Source: CAVTWH01 sp963850915
Lineage (GTDB): Bacteria > Actinomycetota > Actinomycetes > Mycobacteriales > Micromonosporaceae
NCBI GenBank assembly: GCA_963850915.1
Contig: CAWKND010000014.1
Span: forward strand, 186,001 to 250,000
Direction of reading: 5' to 3'
Length of the DNA: 64,000 bases
Shown here: positions 27,984-35,885 of the stretch, in pieces
Numbering within the stretch: position 1 is the stretch's first letter
How the letters are laid out: every line of letters begins with the position of its first letter
Translations under genes and position numbers: made by a program
Notes under the pieces: generated by a model
Databases searched by the model: none
The model's input: the letters and a program-made list of their open reading frames with translations, nothing else
Told to the model about the DNA's origin: nothing

Positions 27984-28910
27984 TCAGTCGGCGGTCTCCG
28001 TGCTCAGCGCGGCCGCCCTGAGCTGGTCGAGGGTCTGCTTGAGCAGCCGGGAGACCTGCATCTGGGACACCCCGATCTCGGCCGCGATCTGAGTCTGGGT
28101 CAGCTGGCCGAAGAAGCGCAGCTCCAGGATCCGCCGCTCGGCCGGGCTCAACGTCGCCACCAGCAGCCGCAGGGTCAGCTGGTCGTCGACGGCCGCATAG
28201 TGCGGGTCGACGCTACCGAGCATGTCGACCAGGTCGACGTCGATCGCCCCGGTGGCTGGCGTGTCGAGGGAGGTGAGCCGGTAGACCTGCCGCGCACCGG
28301 TGGCCGCCAGTACCTGTTCGACGCTGGTATGCAGATGAACCGCCAGCTCGGCCGGGGTGGGCAGCCGGCTGCGCTGGTGGCTGAGTTCGCCGGTGGCGAT
28401 GTCGAGTTCGCGGGCCAGCTCCTGCAGCGGGCGCGGTACCCGCATCCCCCAGCCACTGTCCCGGAAGTGCCGCTTGAGCGCGCCGACGATGGTCGGTACC
28501 GCGTACGCGGCGAACGGGGTGGGCCGGTCCGGGTCGTACCTGTCCACGGCGCTGATCAGCGCGAGCGCGGCCACCTGGGCAAGGTCGTCGAAGAGCTCGC
28601 CGCGCCCGGTGTACCGGCGGGCCAGGTGGTTGGCGAGCGCCATGTTCTCGGCGATCGCCCGGGCGCGTAGCCGGGCCCGGTCGGGGTGTCCGGTGGGCAG
28701 TTCGGCCCGCTGCCGCAGCAGCTGCTCGGTACCGGTCGAGCCGGCCCGCGGGGGCGGGCTGGACTGGCTGGTCTGAGTGGGCTGGCTGGACTGGAGTCCA
28801 TTGTGGACAGTCATGGTCGACTGCCAGCGAAGCTTGTCCAGCAGCGCTGTCGGCGCGGACGGCGGTACCGCCGTCGTGGTGTACACGATCGGCGTGCGGA
28901 GGGTGGTCAT
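27984..28910 (-). CDS. SigB/SigF-family RNA polymerase sigma factor
   Basis: A ~308-aa group 3 sigma factor. Region 2 reads RAIAENMALANHLARRYTGRGELFDDLAQVAALALISAVDRYDP and then FAAYAVPTIVGALKRHFRD; region 3 and a region 4 helix-turn-helix (LTQTQIAAEIGVSQMQVSRLLKQTL) follow. This is the type used for stress and development. No anti-sigma gene is adjacent. The start is uncertain: ATG 28910 is chosen because a GTTGATgATCAAC palindrome sits directly upstream, but ATG 28814 would also give a full domain set. The first ~60 residues are Ser/Thr/Pro-rich. Confidence 0.85.
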   Translation of the reverse strand: MTTLRTPIVYTTTAVPPSAPTALLDKLRWQSTMTVHNGLQSSQPTQTSQSSPPPRAGSTGTEQLLRQRAELPTGHPDRARLRARAIAENMALANHLARRYTGRGELFDDLAQVAALALISAVDRYDPDRPTPFAAYAVPTIVGALKRHFRDSGWGMRVPRPLQELARELDIATGELSHQRSRLPTPAELAVHLHTSVEQVLAATGARQVYRLTSLDTPATGAIDVDLVDMLGSVDPHYAAVDDQLTLRLLVATLSPAERRILELRFFGQLTQTQIAAEIGVSQMQVSRLLKQTLDQLRAAALSTETAD

Positions 28911-29285
28911 GTTGATGATCAACGCCCAACGGGGAGTCGCCTCTGAGTGTCGGCCGGGATGGCGCCCGTACCGAAGAGTGCAGGAGTCGCTGGGGGGTGA
29001 CCGCGAGGACTGGGCGGCAAGGTATGCCAGCGCATACGTCGATATCGCGGCGGGGAGGATGACTATGCAGCGCTGACTGTACGCCGCTGGCAACAACTAA
29101 CGAACAGCCGAAGCGGCAAAGGTTGTACGCTGGCCGTGACGAGCCGCCCAAGGAGCCAGTCGCGTTCGACCCGGTCCTTGTCCTACGTCACCTGCCCAGC
29201 CACCGGCCTCGCGGATCGTCGAGGTACCGGCGGCGCCCTTGCGGAAATCACCTTCGGCGGCGCGGTGTCGGGATGGGGCGGTGCG
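28911..29285. other. 375-bp divergent region between sigma factor and GAF-ANTAR gene
   Basis: Contains a 13-bp inverted repeat (GTTGAT-g-ATCAAC, 28911-28923) at the sigma-factor start and a comparatively A/T-rich stretch at 29010-29120. I see no gene and no convincing -35/-10 pair. Open codons run through parts of it on both strands but lack ribosome sites. Confidence 0.4.
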
Positions 29286-30005
29286 ATGAGCGCCAACCGC
29301 AGGGTGCGGCTGTGGAGCCTGCTGGTCGAGCACGCCCTGGGCGGACAGGTCGGGATCGAACACGTCTGCGCGGTGGCCATGTCGGCTGCCGGGGTGGACG
29401 GCGTCGTGGCGACGGTGGTACTCGACGACAACCCGCGCGAAGCGGTGTACGCCAGCGGCCCGGTCGCCACGGAACTGGAGGACCTTGCCCTGACGCTTGG
29501 CGAAGGCCCGGGGGTGGACGCGGTCGCCGGTTCGCCGGTGCTGGTCGCGGACGTGACCGCGCCCGAGTGCCTGCTGCGCTGGCCGGTCTTCGCGCCCGCG
29601 GCGGCGCAGGCCGGGGTACACGCGCTGTTCGCCCTGCCGCTGCAGGCCGGCGCTGTCCGGATCGGTGTACTGGGCCTGCACCGCGCGTGCCCCGGCGGTC
29701 TCGACGGCGAGCAGCTGGCCGACGCGCTGGTACTCGCCGACACGGCCTGCGCACTCCTGCTGGACCGCGAGGGGCACACCCCGGCAGGCGCTGGCGGCGG
29801 GCCGGAGCAGGTCGGCCTGGCCCATCCGGAGGTACACCAGGCGACCGGAATGATCACGGTGCAACTGGGGGTGACCGCCGCGGTCGCCCTCATCCGGCTG
29901 CGCGCCTACGCGTTCGCGAACGACCGGCGGCTGCGGGATGTGGCGGGCGACGTGGTCGCCCGGCGGCTGAGATTCGACTCCGAGCCCAGCGGCGGCGACG
30001 GGTGA
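29286..30005 (+). CDS. GAF-ANTAR antiterminator-type regulator (first)
   Basis: A 239-aa protein. Residues ~10-165 form a GAF-like sensor (VCAVAMSAAGVDGVVATVV, LGEGPGVDAVAGSPVLVADV, LFALPLQAGAVRIGVLGL). Residues ~180-235 form an ANTAR domain, HPEVHQATGMITVQLGVTAAVALIRLRAYAF, whose usual first Ala-x-Gly motif reads QATGMI. ANTAR proteins bind paired RNA hairpins to stop termination. The ligand is unknown. ATG 29286 is preceded by GGGATGGGG. A related gene follows, so this is a tandem pair. Confidence 0.82.
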   Translation: MSANRRVRLWSLLVEHALGGQVGIEHVCAVAMSAAGVDGVVATVVLDDNPREAVYASGPVATELEDLALTLGEGPGVDAVAGSPVLVADVTAPECLLRWPVFAPAAAQAGVHALFALPLQAGAVRIGVLGLHRACPGGLDGEQLADALVLADTACALLLDREGHTPAGAGGGPEQVGLAHPEVHQATGMITVQLGVTAAVALIRLRAYAFANDRRLRDVAGDVVARRLRFDSEPSGGDG

Positions 30006-30098
30006 GGCCGGGGTGTGCCGGACCGCCCGGGCGCGGCATGGATCGTGGGTACCGGCCGCCGGACGCGCCGGGCTACTGTGAGGCGAGGGGAGCGTGAG

Positions 30099-30830
30099 AT
30101 GGCCGAAATCCAACTGGCCGATGTATTCGTCGAGATGGCCGACACCCTGGTCGACGACTTCGACGTCATCGACTTCCTGCACGTACTGACCGAGCGGTGC
30201 GTGCAGCTGTTGGGCATCTCCGCCGCCGGGCTGCTGCTCACCGACCAGCAGGACGCCCTGCAGGTGGTGGCCGCCTCCTCCGAGCGCACCCGGCTGCTGG
30301 AGCTGTTCCAGCTGCAGACCGATGAGGGCCCGTGCGTGGACTGCTTCCGCTCCGGCCGGCCGGTCTCCGTCGCCGACCTCACCACCGCCGAGCGCTGGCC
30401 ACGCTTTGCCGCGGCCGCCGCGGAGGTCGGCTTCGCCGCCGTACACGCGGTACCCATGCGGCTGCGCAGCGAGGTGATCGGCGCGCTGAACCTGTTCGAC
30501 GCCAACCCCGGCGCGCTGGCTGACGAGAAGCTGCGGATCGGCCAGGCGCTGGCCGACGTGGCCACCATCGGGCTGCTCCAGCAGCGCGCCATCCAGCACC
30601 GGGACACCCTCACCGAACAGTTGCAGGCAGCGCTGCACAGCCGGGTACTGATCGAGCAGGCCAAGGGCGTTCTCGCCGAGCGGCTGCAGCTGGGCATGGC
30701 CGAGGCGTTCACGGTGCTGCGCAGCCGGGCGCGCAGCCACAATCAGCGCCTCTCCGACCTGGCCCAGGCGGTGGTCGACGGCTCGGTGCAGATCCCAGCG
30801 GAGCCGATCGACCGGGCCCAGCCCGCCTGA
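30099..30830 (+). CDS. GAF-ANTAR antiterminator-type regulator (second)
   Basis: A 243-aa protein with a GAF domain (FLHVLTERCVQLLGISAAGLLLTD, TDEGPCVDCFRSGRPVSVADL, AVPMRLRSEVIGALNLFD) and a C-terminal ANTAR domain with the canonical LIEQAKGVLAERLQLGMAEAFTVLRSRAR sequence. The Cys pair in EGPCVDCF resembles GAF proteins that sense redox state or metals, though this is only suggestive. ATG 30099 follows GAGGGGAG. Lies 93 bp after the first GAF-ANTAR gene, possibly cotranscribed. Confidence 0.87.
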   Translation: MAEIQLADVFVEMADTLVDDFDVIDFLHVLTERCVQLLGISAAGLLLTDQQDALQVVAASSERTRLLELFQLQTDEGPCVDCFRSGRPVSVADLTTAERWPRFAAAAAEVGFAAVHAVPMRLRSEVIGALNLFDANPGALADEKLRIGQALADVATIGLLQQRAIQHRDTLTEQLQAALHSRVLIEQAKGVLAERLQLGMAEAFTVLRSRARSHNQRLSDLAQAVVDGSVQIPAEPIDRAQPA

Positions 30831-30834
30831 GCGG

Positions 30835-31935
30835 TTACTCGTCGGTGACGCCGGCCCCCGAAGCGACCAGCTCACGCTGCACGGCGACCGGCTCGGTGCC
30901 CGGCTCGGGTCGGCCAACGCTGTCGAGGTGGCGCAGCGCCTGCCGGTACGAGTCGACCAGGCTGGTCTCCGCGTAGGGCAGCCCGTGACTCAGGCAGTAC
31001 TCGCGGATGATCGGCTGGGAGTAGCGCAGCGAGGGGCGCGGCATGCTGGGGAACAGGTGGTGTTCGATCTGGTAGTTGAGGCCGCCGAGCAGCATGTCGG
31101 TCACCCGGCCGCCGTAGACGTTGCGCGCGGTCAGCACCTGGCGGTGCAGGAAGTCACGGTCGTCGTCCGCGGACAGGATCGGCATGCCCTTGTGGTTGGG
31201 GGCGAACACCGAGCCGAGGTAGACCCCGAGCAGCCCCTGGTGTACCGCGATGAAGACCAGTGCCTGCAGCGGGGAGAGGACGAGCAGGACGACGGTGAGG
31301 TACCCGACGATGTGCAGCGCGAAGAGGATGGCCTCGGGTAGCCGGTTGCGGAAACCCGGACGCAGCAAGGCTTTCACGCCGGAGACCCGCAGGCTCAGCG
31401 CCAGCAGCAGCAGCATCGGGAAGAACAGCGCACCCTGGTGGCGGGCGATGACCCGGCCCAGTCCGTGGCGTTTGGCGGCCTGTTCCCTGGTGTACACGAT
31501 GTCGTCGCCGTCGATGTCCGGGTCGAGCCCCTCCTGGTTGGGATGGGCGTGGTGGCGGTGGTGCTTGTCTACCCACCAGCCGAACACCAGCCCGATGGCC
31601 AGGTTGCCGTGTACCAGCCCGACCAGCCGGTTGGCCCGCCGGGACCGGAAGATCTGCGCGTGCCCGGCATCGTGCGTGATGAACCCGTTCTGGGTGAACG
31701 CCCAGGCCAGGTAGACCGCGGTGAGCAGCTGCCACCACGAGTCGCCGATCAGTACGAAGGCCACCCAGCCGCCGGCCAGCAGGAGCAGGCCGGCCGCGAT
31801 GTGGAACGCGTAGTACACGGGCCGACGCTCGAGCAGGCCGGCCTGGCGTACCTGCCGCATCAGCTCCGCGTAGTCGCTGCCGCGCCGGGACGAGCCGGCG
31901 GCGGCATCGACGACGCTTAGGTCAACAGTGCTCAC
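30835..31935 (-). CDS. membrane fatty-acid desaturase (acyl-lipid type)
   Basis: A 366-aa di-iron membrane enzyme. The three His clusters are HDAGHAQ (residue ~82), DKHHRHHAHPN and QIEHHLFP, the last with the Gln that marks front-end/DesA-like desaturases. Hydrophobic pairs flank them (YAFHIAAGLLLLAGGWVAFVLIG, AILFALHIVGYLTVVLLVLSPL). It would introduce a double bond in membrane acyl chains. Start GTG at 31935 is chosen because AGGAGGG lies 6 nt upstream; the ATG at 31959 lacks a site. Electron-transfer partners are not adjacent. Confidence 0.92.
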   Translation of the reverse strand: MSTVDLSVVDAAAGSSRRGSDYAELMRQVRQAGLLERRPVYYAFHIAAGLLLLAGGWVAFVLIGDSWWQLLTAVYLAWAFTQNGFITHDAGHAQIFRSRRANRLVGLVHGNLAIGLVFGWWVDKHHRHHAHPNQEGLDPDIDGDDIVYTREQAAKRHGLGRVIARHQGALFFPMLLLLALSLRVSGVKALLRPGFRNRLPEAILFALHIVGYLTVVLLVLSPLQALVFIAVHQGLLGVYLGSVFAPNHKGMPILSADDDRDFLHRQVLTARNVYGGRVTDMLLGGLNYQIEHHLFPSMPRPSLRYSQPIIREYCLSHGLPYAETSLVDSYRQALRHLDSVGRPEPGTEPVAVQRELVASGAGVTDE

Positions 31936-32039
31936 AGCACCCTCCTGGCGATTGGACATGATCAAGTCGCCAAGGTCTGGAGCAACTAAAACCACACTAC
32001 TCGGGCAAGGTGTCCGTACCCGGTCGCGCCGGATACCAG

Positions 32040-32918
32040 TCAGCTGCTCACGTCTTTCCCGGCGAACCGGGCCCATGCGGCGGTGGTGAAGATGACCACG
32101 TAGGCCAGGGCGCTGAGCAGGCCCGGTACCAGACCGCGGTAGTCGGGCGGGTTGCGCAGCAGGCTGGCGAAGTCGATCCAGTGGTGCGTGGGTAGGTACT
32201 TGTGGATCGCGTGCAGTTGCGGGATCTGATCCATGATCTCGCTGGCGAAGGTGAGGATCAGTACCGTGATCGCCGCCCCGATCGGCTGCTCGGTCAGGGT
32301 CGACACGAACAGTCCGATGGCCCCCAGCCCGGCCAGGCACACGGTGATGTACCCGCACACCAGCAGCAGTCGCAGCACCCCGGTCCAGAACGGCACCGCG
32401 GTCCCGGAGAGGGTGACCAGGTCACCGCCGCCGAACAGGGGCAGCCCGATGAGTACCCCGGCCGCGGCCACGAGCAGTGTCGCGGCTGCCGCGAAGACGA
32501 GTACGCCGGCGAACTTCACCGCCAGCAGCCGGGTACGGTCCACCGGTACCGCGAGCAGGTACCGCAGGGTACCCACGTTGGCTTCGCCGGCCACCGAGTC
32601 GGCGGCGATGGCGGCCACCGCGACCGGCAGGAAGAGCGGCATCTCCAGGCTGAGCGCGGCGAGCGCGACGAACAGCCCGTTGTTGAGGATGCTCTCGATC
32701 AGCCCGCCGCCGTTGGCCGGGTTGTTGGCGGTCAGCTTCACCGCGACCGCGAGGATCACCGGGATCGCGGCGAGTACCGCCAGCCCGATCCAGTTGCGCC
32801 GGCGGCCGAAGATGAGCAGCAGCTCGGAGCGGAAGAACCGGGTACTCACCCGGGCCGGGTGCCGCACCAGCGTGGGCGAGGTGGGCGAGACCGCCGGTAG
32901 CGAATCAACCGCTGACAT
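32040..32918 (-). CDS. ABC-2 type transporter permease
   Basis: A 292-aa membrane protein with six hydrophobic segments (e.g. WIGLAVLAAIPVILAVAV, FAGVLVFAAAATLLVAAAGVLIGL, GYITVCLAGLGAIGLFVSTL). The EANVGTLRYLLAVPVDRTRLLAVKF segment is typical of ABC-2 exporters. The ATG at 32918 lies 14 nt inside the upstream ATPase gene. It is the third gene of an operon that starts with a LolA-like protein. Substrate unknown. Confidence 0.85.
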   Translation of the reverse strand: MSAVDSLPAVSPTSPTLVRHPARVSTRFFRSELLLIFGRRRNWIGLAVLAAIPVILAVAVKLTANNPANGGGLIESILNNGLFVALAALSLEMPLFLPVAVAAIAADSVAGEANVGTLRYLLAVPVDRTRLLAVKFAGVLVFAAAATLLVAAAGVLIGLPLFGGGDLVTLSGTAVPFWTGVLRLLLVCGYITVCLAGLGAIGLFVSTLTEQPIGAAITVLILTFASEIMDQIPQLHAIHKYLPTHHWIDFASLLRNPPDYRGLVPGLLSALAYVVIFTTAAWARFAGKDVSS

Positions 32919-33903
32919 CGAAGCCCTCCCCGGTCAGCTCGACGAACATCTCCTCGAGGTCGGCGCCGCGCACCTCGAAGCCGCGCACCGGTACCCCGGC
33001 GTGCACCAGCTCGGCCACCACCTTCTCCGGCGCCTGACCACCCAGCTGGGCCGACGCCTCGTGGGTCTCGACCCGCACCTCGGGCAGCCCCAGCTCGGTG
33101 AGCACCCGGCCGGCCTCCTTCGGCTCCGGGGTGCGTACCCACGCCCGCGGCGCGGCCTGGGAACGCAGCTTCTCCAGCTCGCCCTGGGCCACCAGCTTGC
33201 CGAGGTGCATCACGCCCACGTGCGAGCAGATCTGCTCCACCTCGGAGAGCAGGTGGGTGGAGAGCAGCACGGTGGTCCCCTCGGCGGCCACGCTCTCCAG
33301 CAGGTGGCGTACCTCCCGGGTGCCCTGCGGGTCGAGCCCGTTGGTCGGCTCGTCCAGGATCAGCAGGTCCCGTGGGCGCAGCAGGGTACCGGCGATGGCC
33401 AGCCGCTGGCGCATGCCGAGCGAGAAGTGCCGGTACCGCTTGGTGGCGGCGGCGAGCAGGCCGACCCGGTCGAGCGCGGCGTCGACCCGGTGCCGTTCGG
33501 TGTGCGGATCGGTGGTTCGGTCGGCCGCGTCCAGCCGGCGCAGGTTGTCCCGGCCGGACAGGTAGGGGTGGAACGCCGGCCCCTCGACCAGCGAGCCGAC
33601 CCGGGGCAGCACCGCCGCCGCACCGTCGGGCATCGCCGCGCCGAGCAGCCGGTGGCTGCCGCCGGTCGGGCGTACCAGACCGAGCAGCAGCCGGATGGTG
33701 GTTGTCTTGCCGGAGCCGTTGGGGCCGAGGAAGCCGTACACGGAGCCGGCCGGTACGGCCAGGTCGACGGCGTTGACCGCGACCTGGCCGGAGCGGAACC
33801 GCTTGGTGAGACCGTCGGTACTGATGGCGTCGTCGGTTCCCACCGCCGCATTGCTCACCGCTGAATTGCTCACCGCTGAATTGCTCACTGCCGAACTGCT
33901 CAC
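32905..33903 (-). CDS. ABC transporter ATP-binding protein with N-terminal VSNSA repeats
   Basis: A 332-aa ATPase with Walker A FLGPNGSGKTTTIRLLLG, signature HFSLGMRQRLAIAG, Walker B DLLILDEPTNGLDPQG and the switch His in LLSTHLLSEVEQ. The C-terminal ~90 residues form the extra domain usual for ABC-2 exporters. The first 20 residues are a repeat of (V)SNSA encoded by 15-bp units, each containing a GTG codon, so any of four GTGs could start translation. The first (33903) overlaps the LolA-like gene stop by 4 nt (GTGA). Confidence 0.9.
   Translation of the reverse strand: MSSSAVSNSAVSNSAVSNAAVGTDDAISTDGLTKRFRSGQVAVNAVDLAVPAGSVYGFLGPNGSGKTTTIRLLLGLVRPTGGSHRLLGAAMPDGAAAVLPRVGSLVEGPAFHPYLSGRDNLRRLDAADRTTDPHTERHRVDAALDRVGLLAAATKRYRHFSLGMRQRLAIAGTLLRPRDLLILDEPTNGLDPQGTREVRHLLESVAAEGTTVLLSTHLLSEVEQICSHVGVMHLGKLVAQGELEKLRSQAAPRAWVRTPEPKEAGRVLTELGLPEVRVETHEASAQLGGQAPEKVVAELVHAGVPVRGFEVRGADLEEMFVELTGEGFDVSG
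33843..33903 (-). repeat. 15-bp tandem repeats at the ABC ATPase 5' end
   Basis: Four imperfect copies of GTGAGCAATTCAGCG (minus strand). Each begins with a possible GTG start codon. Base composition is less GC-rich than the rest of the gene. Confidence 0.7.
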
Positions 33904-35015
33904 TTCAGGGCGGCGGCCGGGTCAGCGGCCGCGGCGAGCAGGCGCTGCGGGGCGACCGCGCCGACGAGTACCCGGCCGTCGTCGGTGAGCAGCGCCGAGA
34001 AGAGCGTGCCGGACAGCAGCCGGCCGCTACCCCACGCGCCGCTGACCTGCGGCAACGTCTTGAGGAGAGTCTGCAGGGTACCCCCGGACTTGTCCCCGGC
34101 CGCGGCGCTGGCGCTGTCCACCCTGGCGGCCAGTACCGACGTCCAGCCCGTGCCGATCACCGCGTTCTTCGGCTCGGTCTTTGGCTCGGTGTTGGTGGTG
34201 TCCGGCGTGCTCAGCCCCTCGGTGACCTTGACCCCGGCCGGCGGCGTGAACTGGAAGACCGAGTCGTCCGGCTTGGCGAAGCTGACCTGCCGGAAGCCGA
34301 TCTGGAAGGCGGCCGATTTGTTGCTGCTCTTGGGGAAGACCTGCACCTGCAGCGGTACGTGCCGCTGGCCGTCGATGGCGATGTGTACCGAGCCGATCAG
34401 CGAGTCGGTGTCCTTGGGCTGCAGTACCAGGTCGTAGCAGGCGCGCCCGGCGACCGACAGGGTGTCCGCGGTACTCACCTTGGTGGTCGGGTCGAGGGCC
34501 GCGAGCAGCTGGTCGGCGGCCTGCTGCGGGGTACTCGGCAGCGCGGACGGCAGCGCCTTGGGCTGCTGGTCGCTCCGCGGGGTGATCTTCGCGTGCTGTG
34601 CCTCGTTCTTGGAGCTCGACCAGATCCACACGTCGGAGCCGTTGTGGATCACGTCGGACTCGCCCAGCCCGCCGATCATGGCCACCCGGGTCTTGTCCGG
34701 CCCGGCGTACCAGACGCGCAGCGTGTGCGACCCGGTCAGCAGCGCCGTCATGTCGGCGCTGCCGCCGGCCGGACCGCCGCCGACTGTGGGCAGCTCGGGC
34801 AGGCCCAGGTCAGCGGTCTCCACCACGGTGCCCGAGGCCGCGTCCAGCTGCGCGCTCTGGATGTCGACCAGCAGCTGCGCGGGGCTACGCGACGGGAGGG
34901 TGGTGTCGGCCGAGGCGCTCAGCGCGTTGATCGCCACCCCGCTACCGAGTGCGACCAGAAGAGCGGCTCCCGGTACCGCCCAACGCAGTAGTGGACGGCG
35001 CGCGATGACCGACAT
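33900..35015 (-). CDS. secreted/membrane-anchored LolA-like protein of an ABC exporter operon
   Basis: A 371-aa protein. Residues 1-35 are a signal peptide or anchor (RRPLLRWAVPGAALLVALGSGVAINAL). The rest is extracytoplasmic and resembles the LolA/LppX/RseB-like lipid-binding fold (HTLRVWYAGPDKTRVAMIGGLGESDVIHNGSDVWIWSS, FKS-like FPKSSNKSAAFQIGFRQVSF). Members bind lipids or sense envelope stress. ATG 35015 follows GGAGGAG by 4 nt. First gene of LolA-like/ATPase/permease, divergent from a two-component system. Confidence 0.78.
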   Translation of the reverse strand: MSVIARRPLLRWAVPGAALLVALGSGVAINALSASADTTLPSRSPAQLLVDIQSAQLDAASGTVVETADLGLPELPTVGGGPAGGSADMTALLTGSHTLRVWYAGPDKTRVAMIGGLGESDVIHNGSDVWIWSSSKNEAQHAKITPRSDQQPKALPSALPSTPQQAADQLLAALDPTTKVSTADTLSVAGRACYDLVLQPKDTDSLIGSVHIAIDGQRHVPLQVQVFPKSSNKSAAFQIGFRQVSFAKPDDSVFQFTPPAGVKVTEGLSTPDTTNTEPKTEPKNAVIGTGWTSVLAARVDSASAAAGDKSGGTLQTLLKTLPQVSGAWGSGRLLSGTLFSALLTDDGRVLVGAVAPQRLLAAAADPAAALK

Positions 35016-35043
35016 AACTCCTCCTTCACGACCTTGCCCCCGA

Positions 35044-35075
35044 ACTTTAGGACACTGTGAGCATGCTCCAGTCAC
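35044..35075 (-). promoter_or_regulatory. predicted promoter of the LolA-like/ABC operon
   Basis: On the minus strand, GTGACT (35075-35070) and TAAAGT (35049-35044) are spaced about 20 nt and sit ~30 nt before the ATG. The repeat array at 35081-35180 lies directly upstream, as for an activator. Confidence 0.4.
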
Positions 35076-35080
35076 GCTGT

Positions 35081-35180
35081 GTCGCCCCTGAGAGGTTCTG
35101 TGCCGCGCCTGAGAGAGTTGCGCCGCCGCTGAACGGGCTTGCTGCCGCCGCTGAAGGGCTGTGCCGCCGCTGAGAGCGGG
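35081..35180. promoter_or_regulatory. five ~20-bp direct repeats between two divergent promoters
   Basis: The core GCCGCNGCTGARRG, or a close variant, recurs with its CTGA at 35088, 35109, 35129, 35151 and 35170 (steps of 21, 20, 22 and 19 bp, about two helical turns). The array fills the space between the -35 regions of the ABC operon and of the response-regulator gene. It is a probable binding site for the OmpR-type regulator encoded next door. Confidence 0.65.
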
Positions 35181-35209
35181 CGACAGGGCTGGGCGGTGCA
35201 CCGCATAGT
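35180..35209 (+). promoter_or_regulatory. predicted leaderless promoter of the two-component operon
   Basis: GCGACA (35180-35185) and CATAGT (35204-35209) are 18 bp apart, and CATAGT ends 6 nt before the ATG at 35216, which has no Shine-Dalgarno. Confidence 0.45.
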
Positions 35210-35215
35210 GGGCAC

Positions 35216-35884
35216 ATGCGGGTACTCGTGGTCGAGGATGAGCCCCGGCTGGCGCGGGCGTTGCAGCGCGGGCTGGCGGGGGAGGGGTACGCCGTGGAGC
35301 TTTGCGCCGACGGTGTCACGGCCCTGGAGACGCTGCGCCACGAGCAGTACGACGCGGTGATCCTGGACATCATGCTGCCCCGGCTGTCGGGCTACCGCGT
35401 GGTACGGGCACTGCGCGCCGAGGGCGTGTGGGTACCGGTACTGATGCTCTCCGCCAAGGACGGCGAGTACGACCAGGCCGACGGCTTGGACGCGGGCGCC
35501 GACGACTACCTCACCAAGCCGTTCTCCTTCGTGGTACTCCTGGCCAAGCTGCGTGCGCTGCTGCGCCGGGGCGCCCCCGAGCGGCCGGCCGTACTCGCCG
35601 CCGGCACCCTGCGCCTGGACCCGGCGGCTCGCCAGGTGTCCCGGGGCGACGCCGAGATCACCCTGACCGCGCGGGAGTTTTCGCTGCTGGAGTACCTGAT
35701 CCGCCGGCCCGGGCAGGTGGTCACCAAGACCGAGCTGCTCGACCATGTCTGGGACGCGGCGGCCGATACCGACCCGAACATCGTCGAGGTCTACGTGGGG
35801 TACCTGCGTCGCAAGATCGACCAGCCGTTCGGCGAGCGCTCGCTGCAGACGGTGCGCGGAGCCGGCTACCGGCTGGCCGCCTGA
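35216..35884 (+). CDS. OmpR-family response regulator
   Basis: A 222-aa regulator. The receiver domain has the acidic pair EDE near residue 8, the phospho-Asp in DAVILDIMLPRLSGYR (residue ~52), the Thr/Ser switch in MLSAKDG and the Lys in DYLTKPFS. The C-terminal winged helix contains LTAREFSLLEYLIRRPGQVVTKTELLDHVW and YLRRKID. It likely binds the five direct repeats upstream and so controls both its own gene and the divergent ABC operon. The sensor kinase starts 2 nt after its stop. Confidence 0.93.
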   Translation: MRVLVVEDEPRLARALQRGLAGEGYAVELCADGVTALETLRHEQYDAVILDIMLPRLSGYRVVRALRAEGVWVPVLMLSAKDGEYDQADGLDAGADDYLTKPFSFVVLLAKLRALLRRGAPERPAVLAAGTLRLDPAARQVSRGDAEITLTAREFSLLEYLIRRPGQVVTKTELLDHVWDAAADTDPNIVEVYVGYLRRKIDQPFGERSLQTVRGAGYRLAA

Positions 35885-35885
35885 G

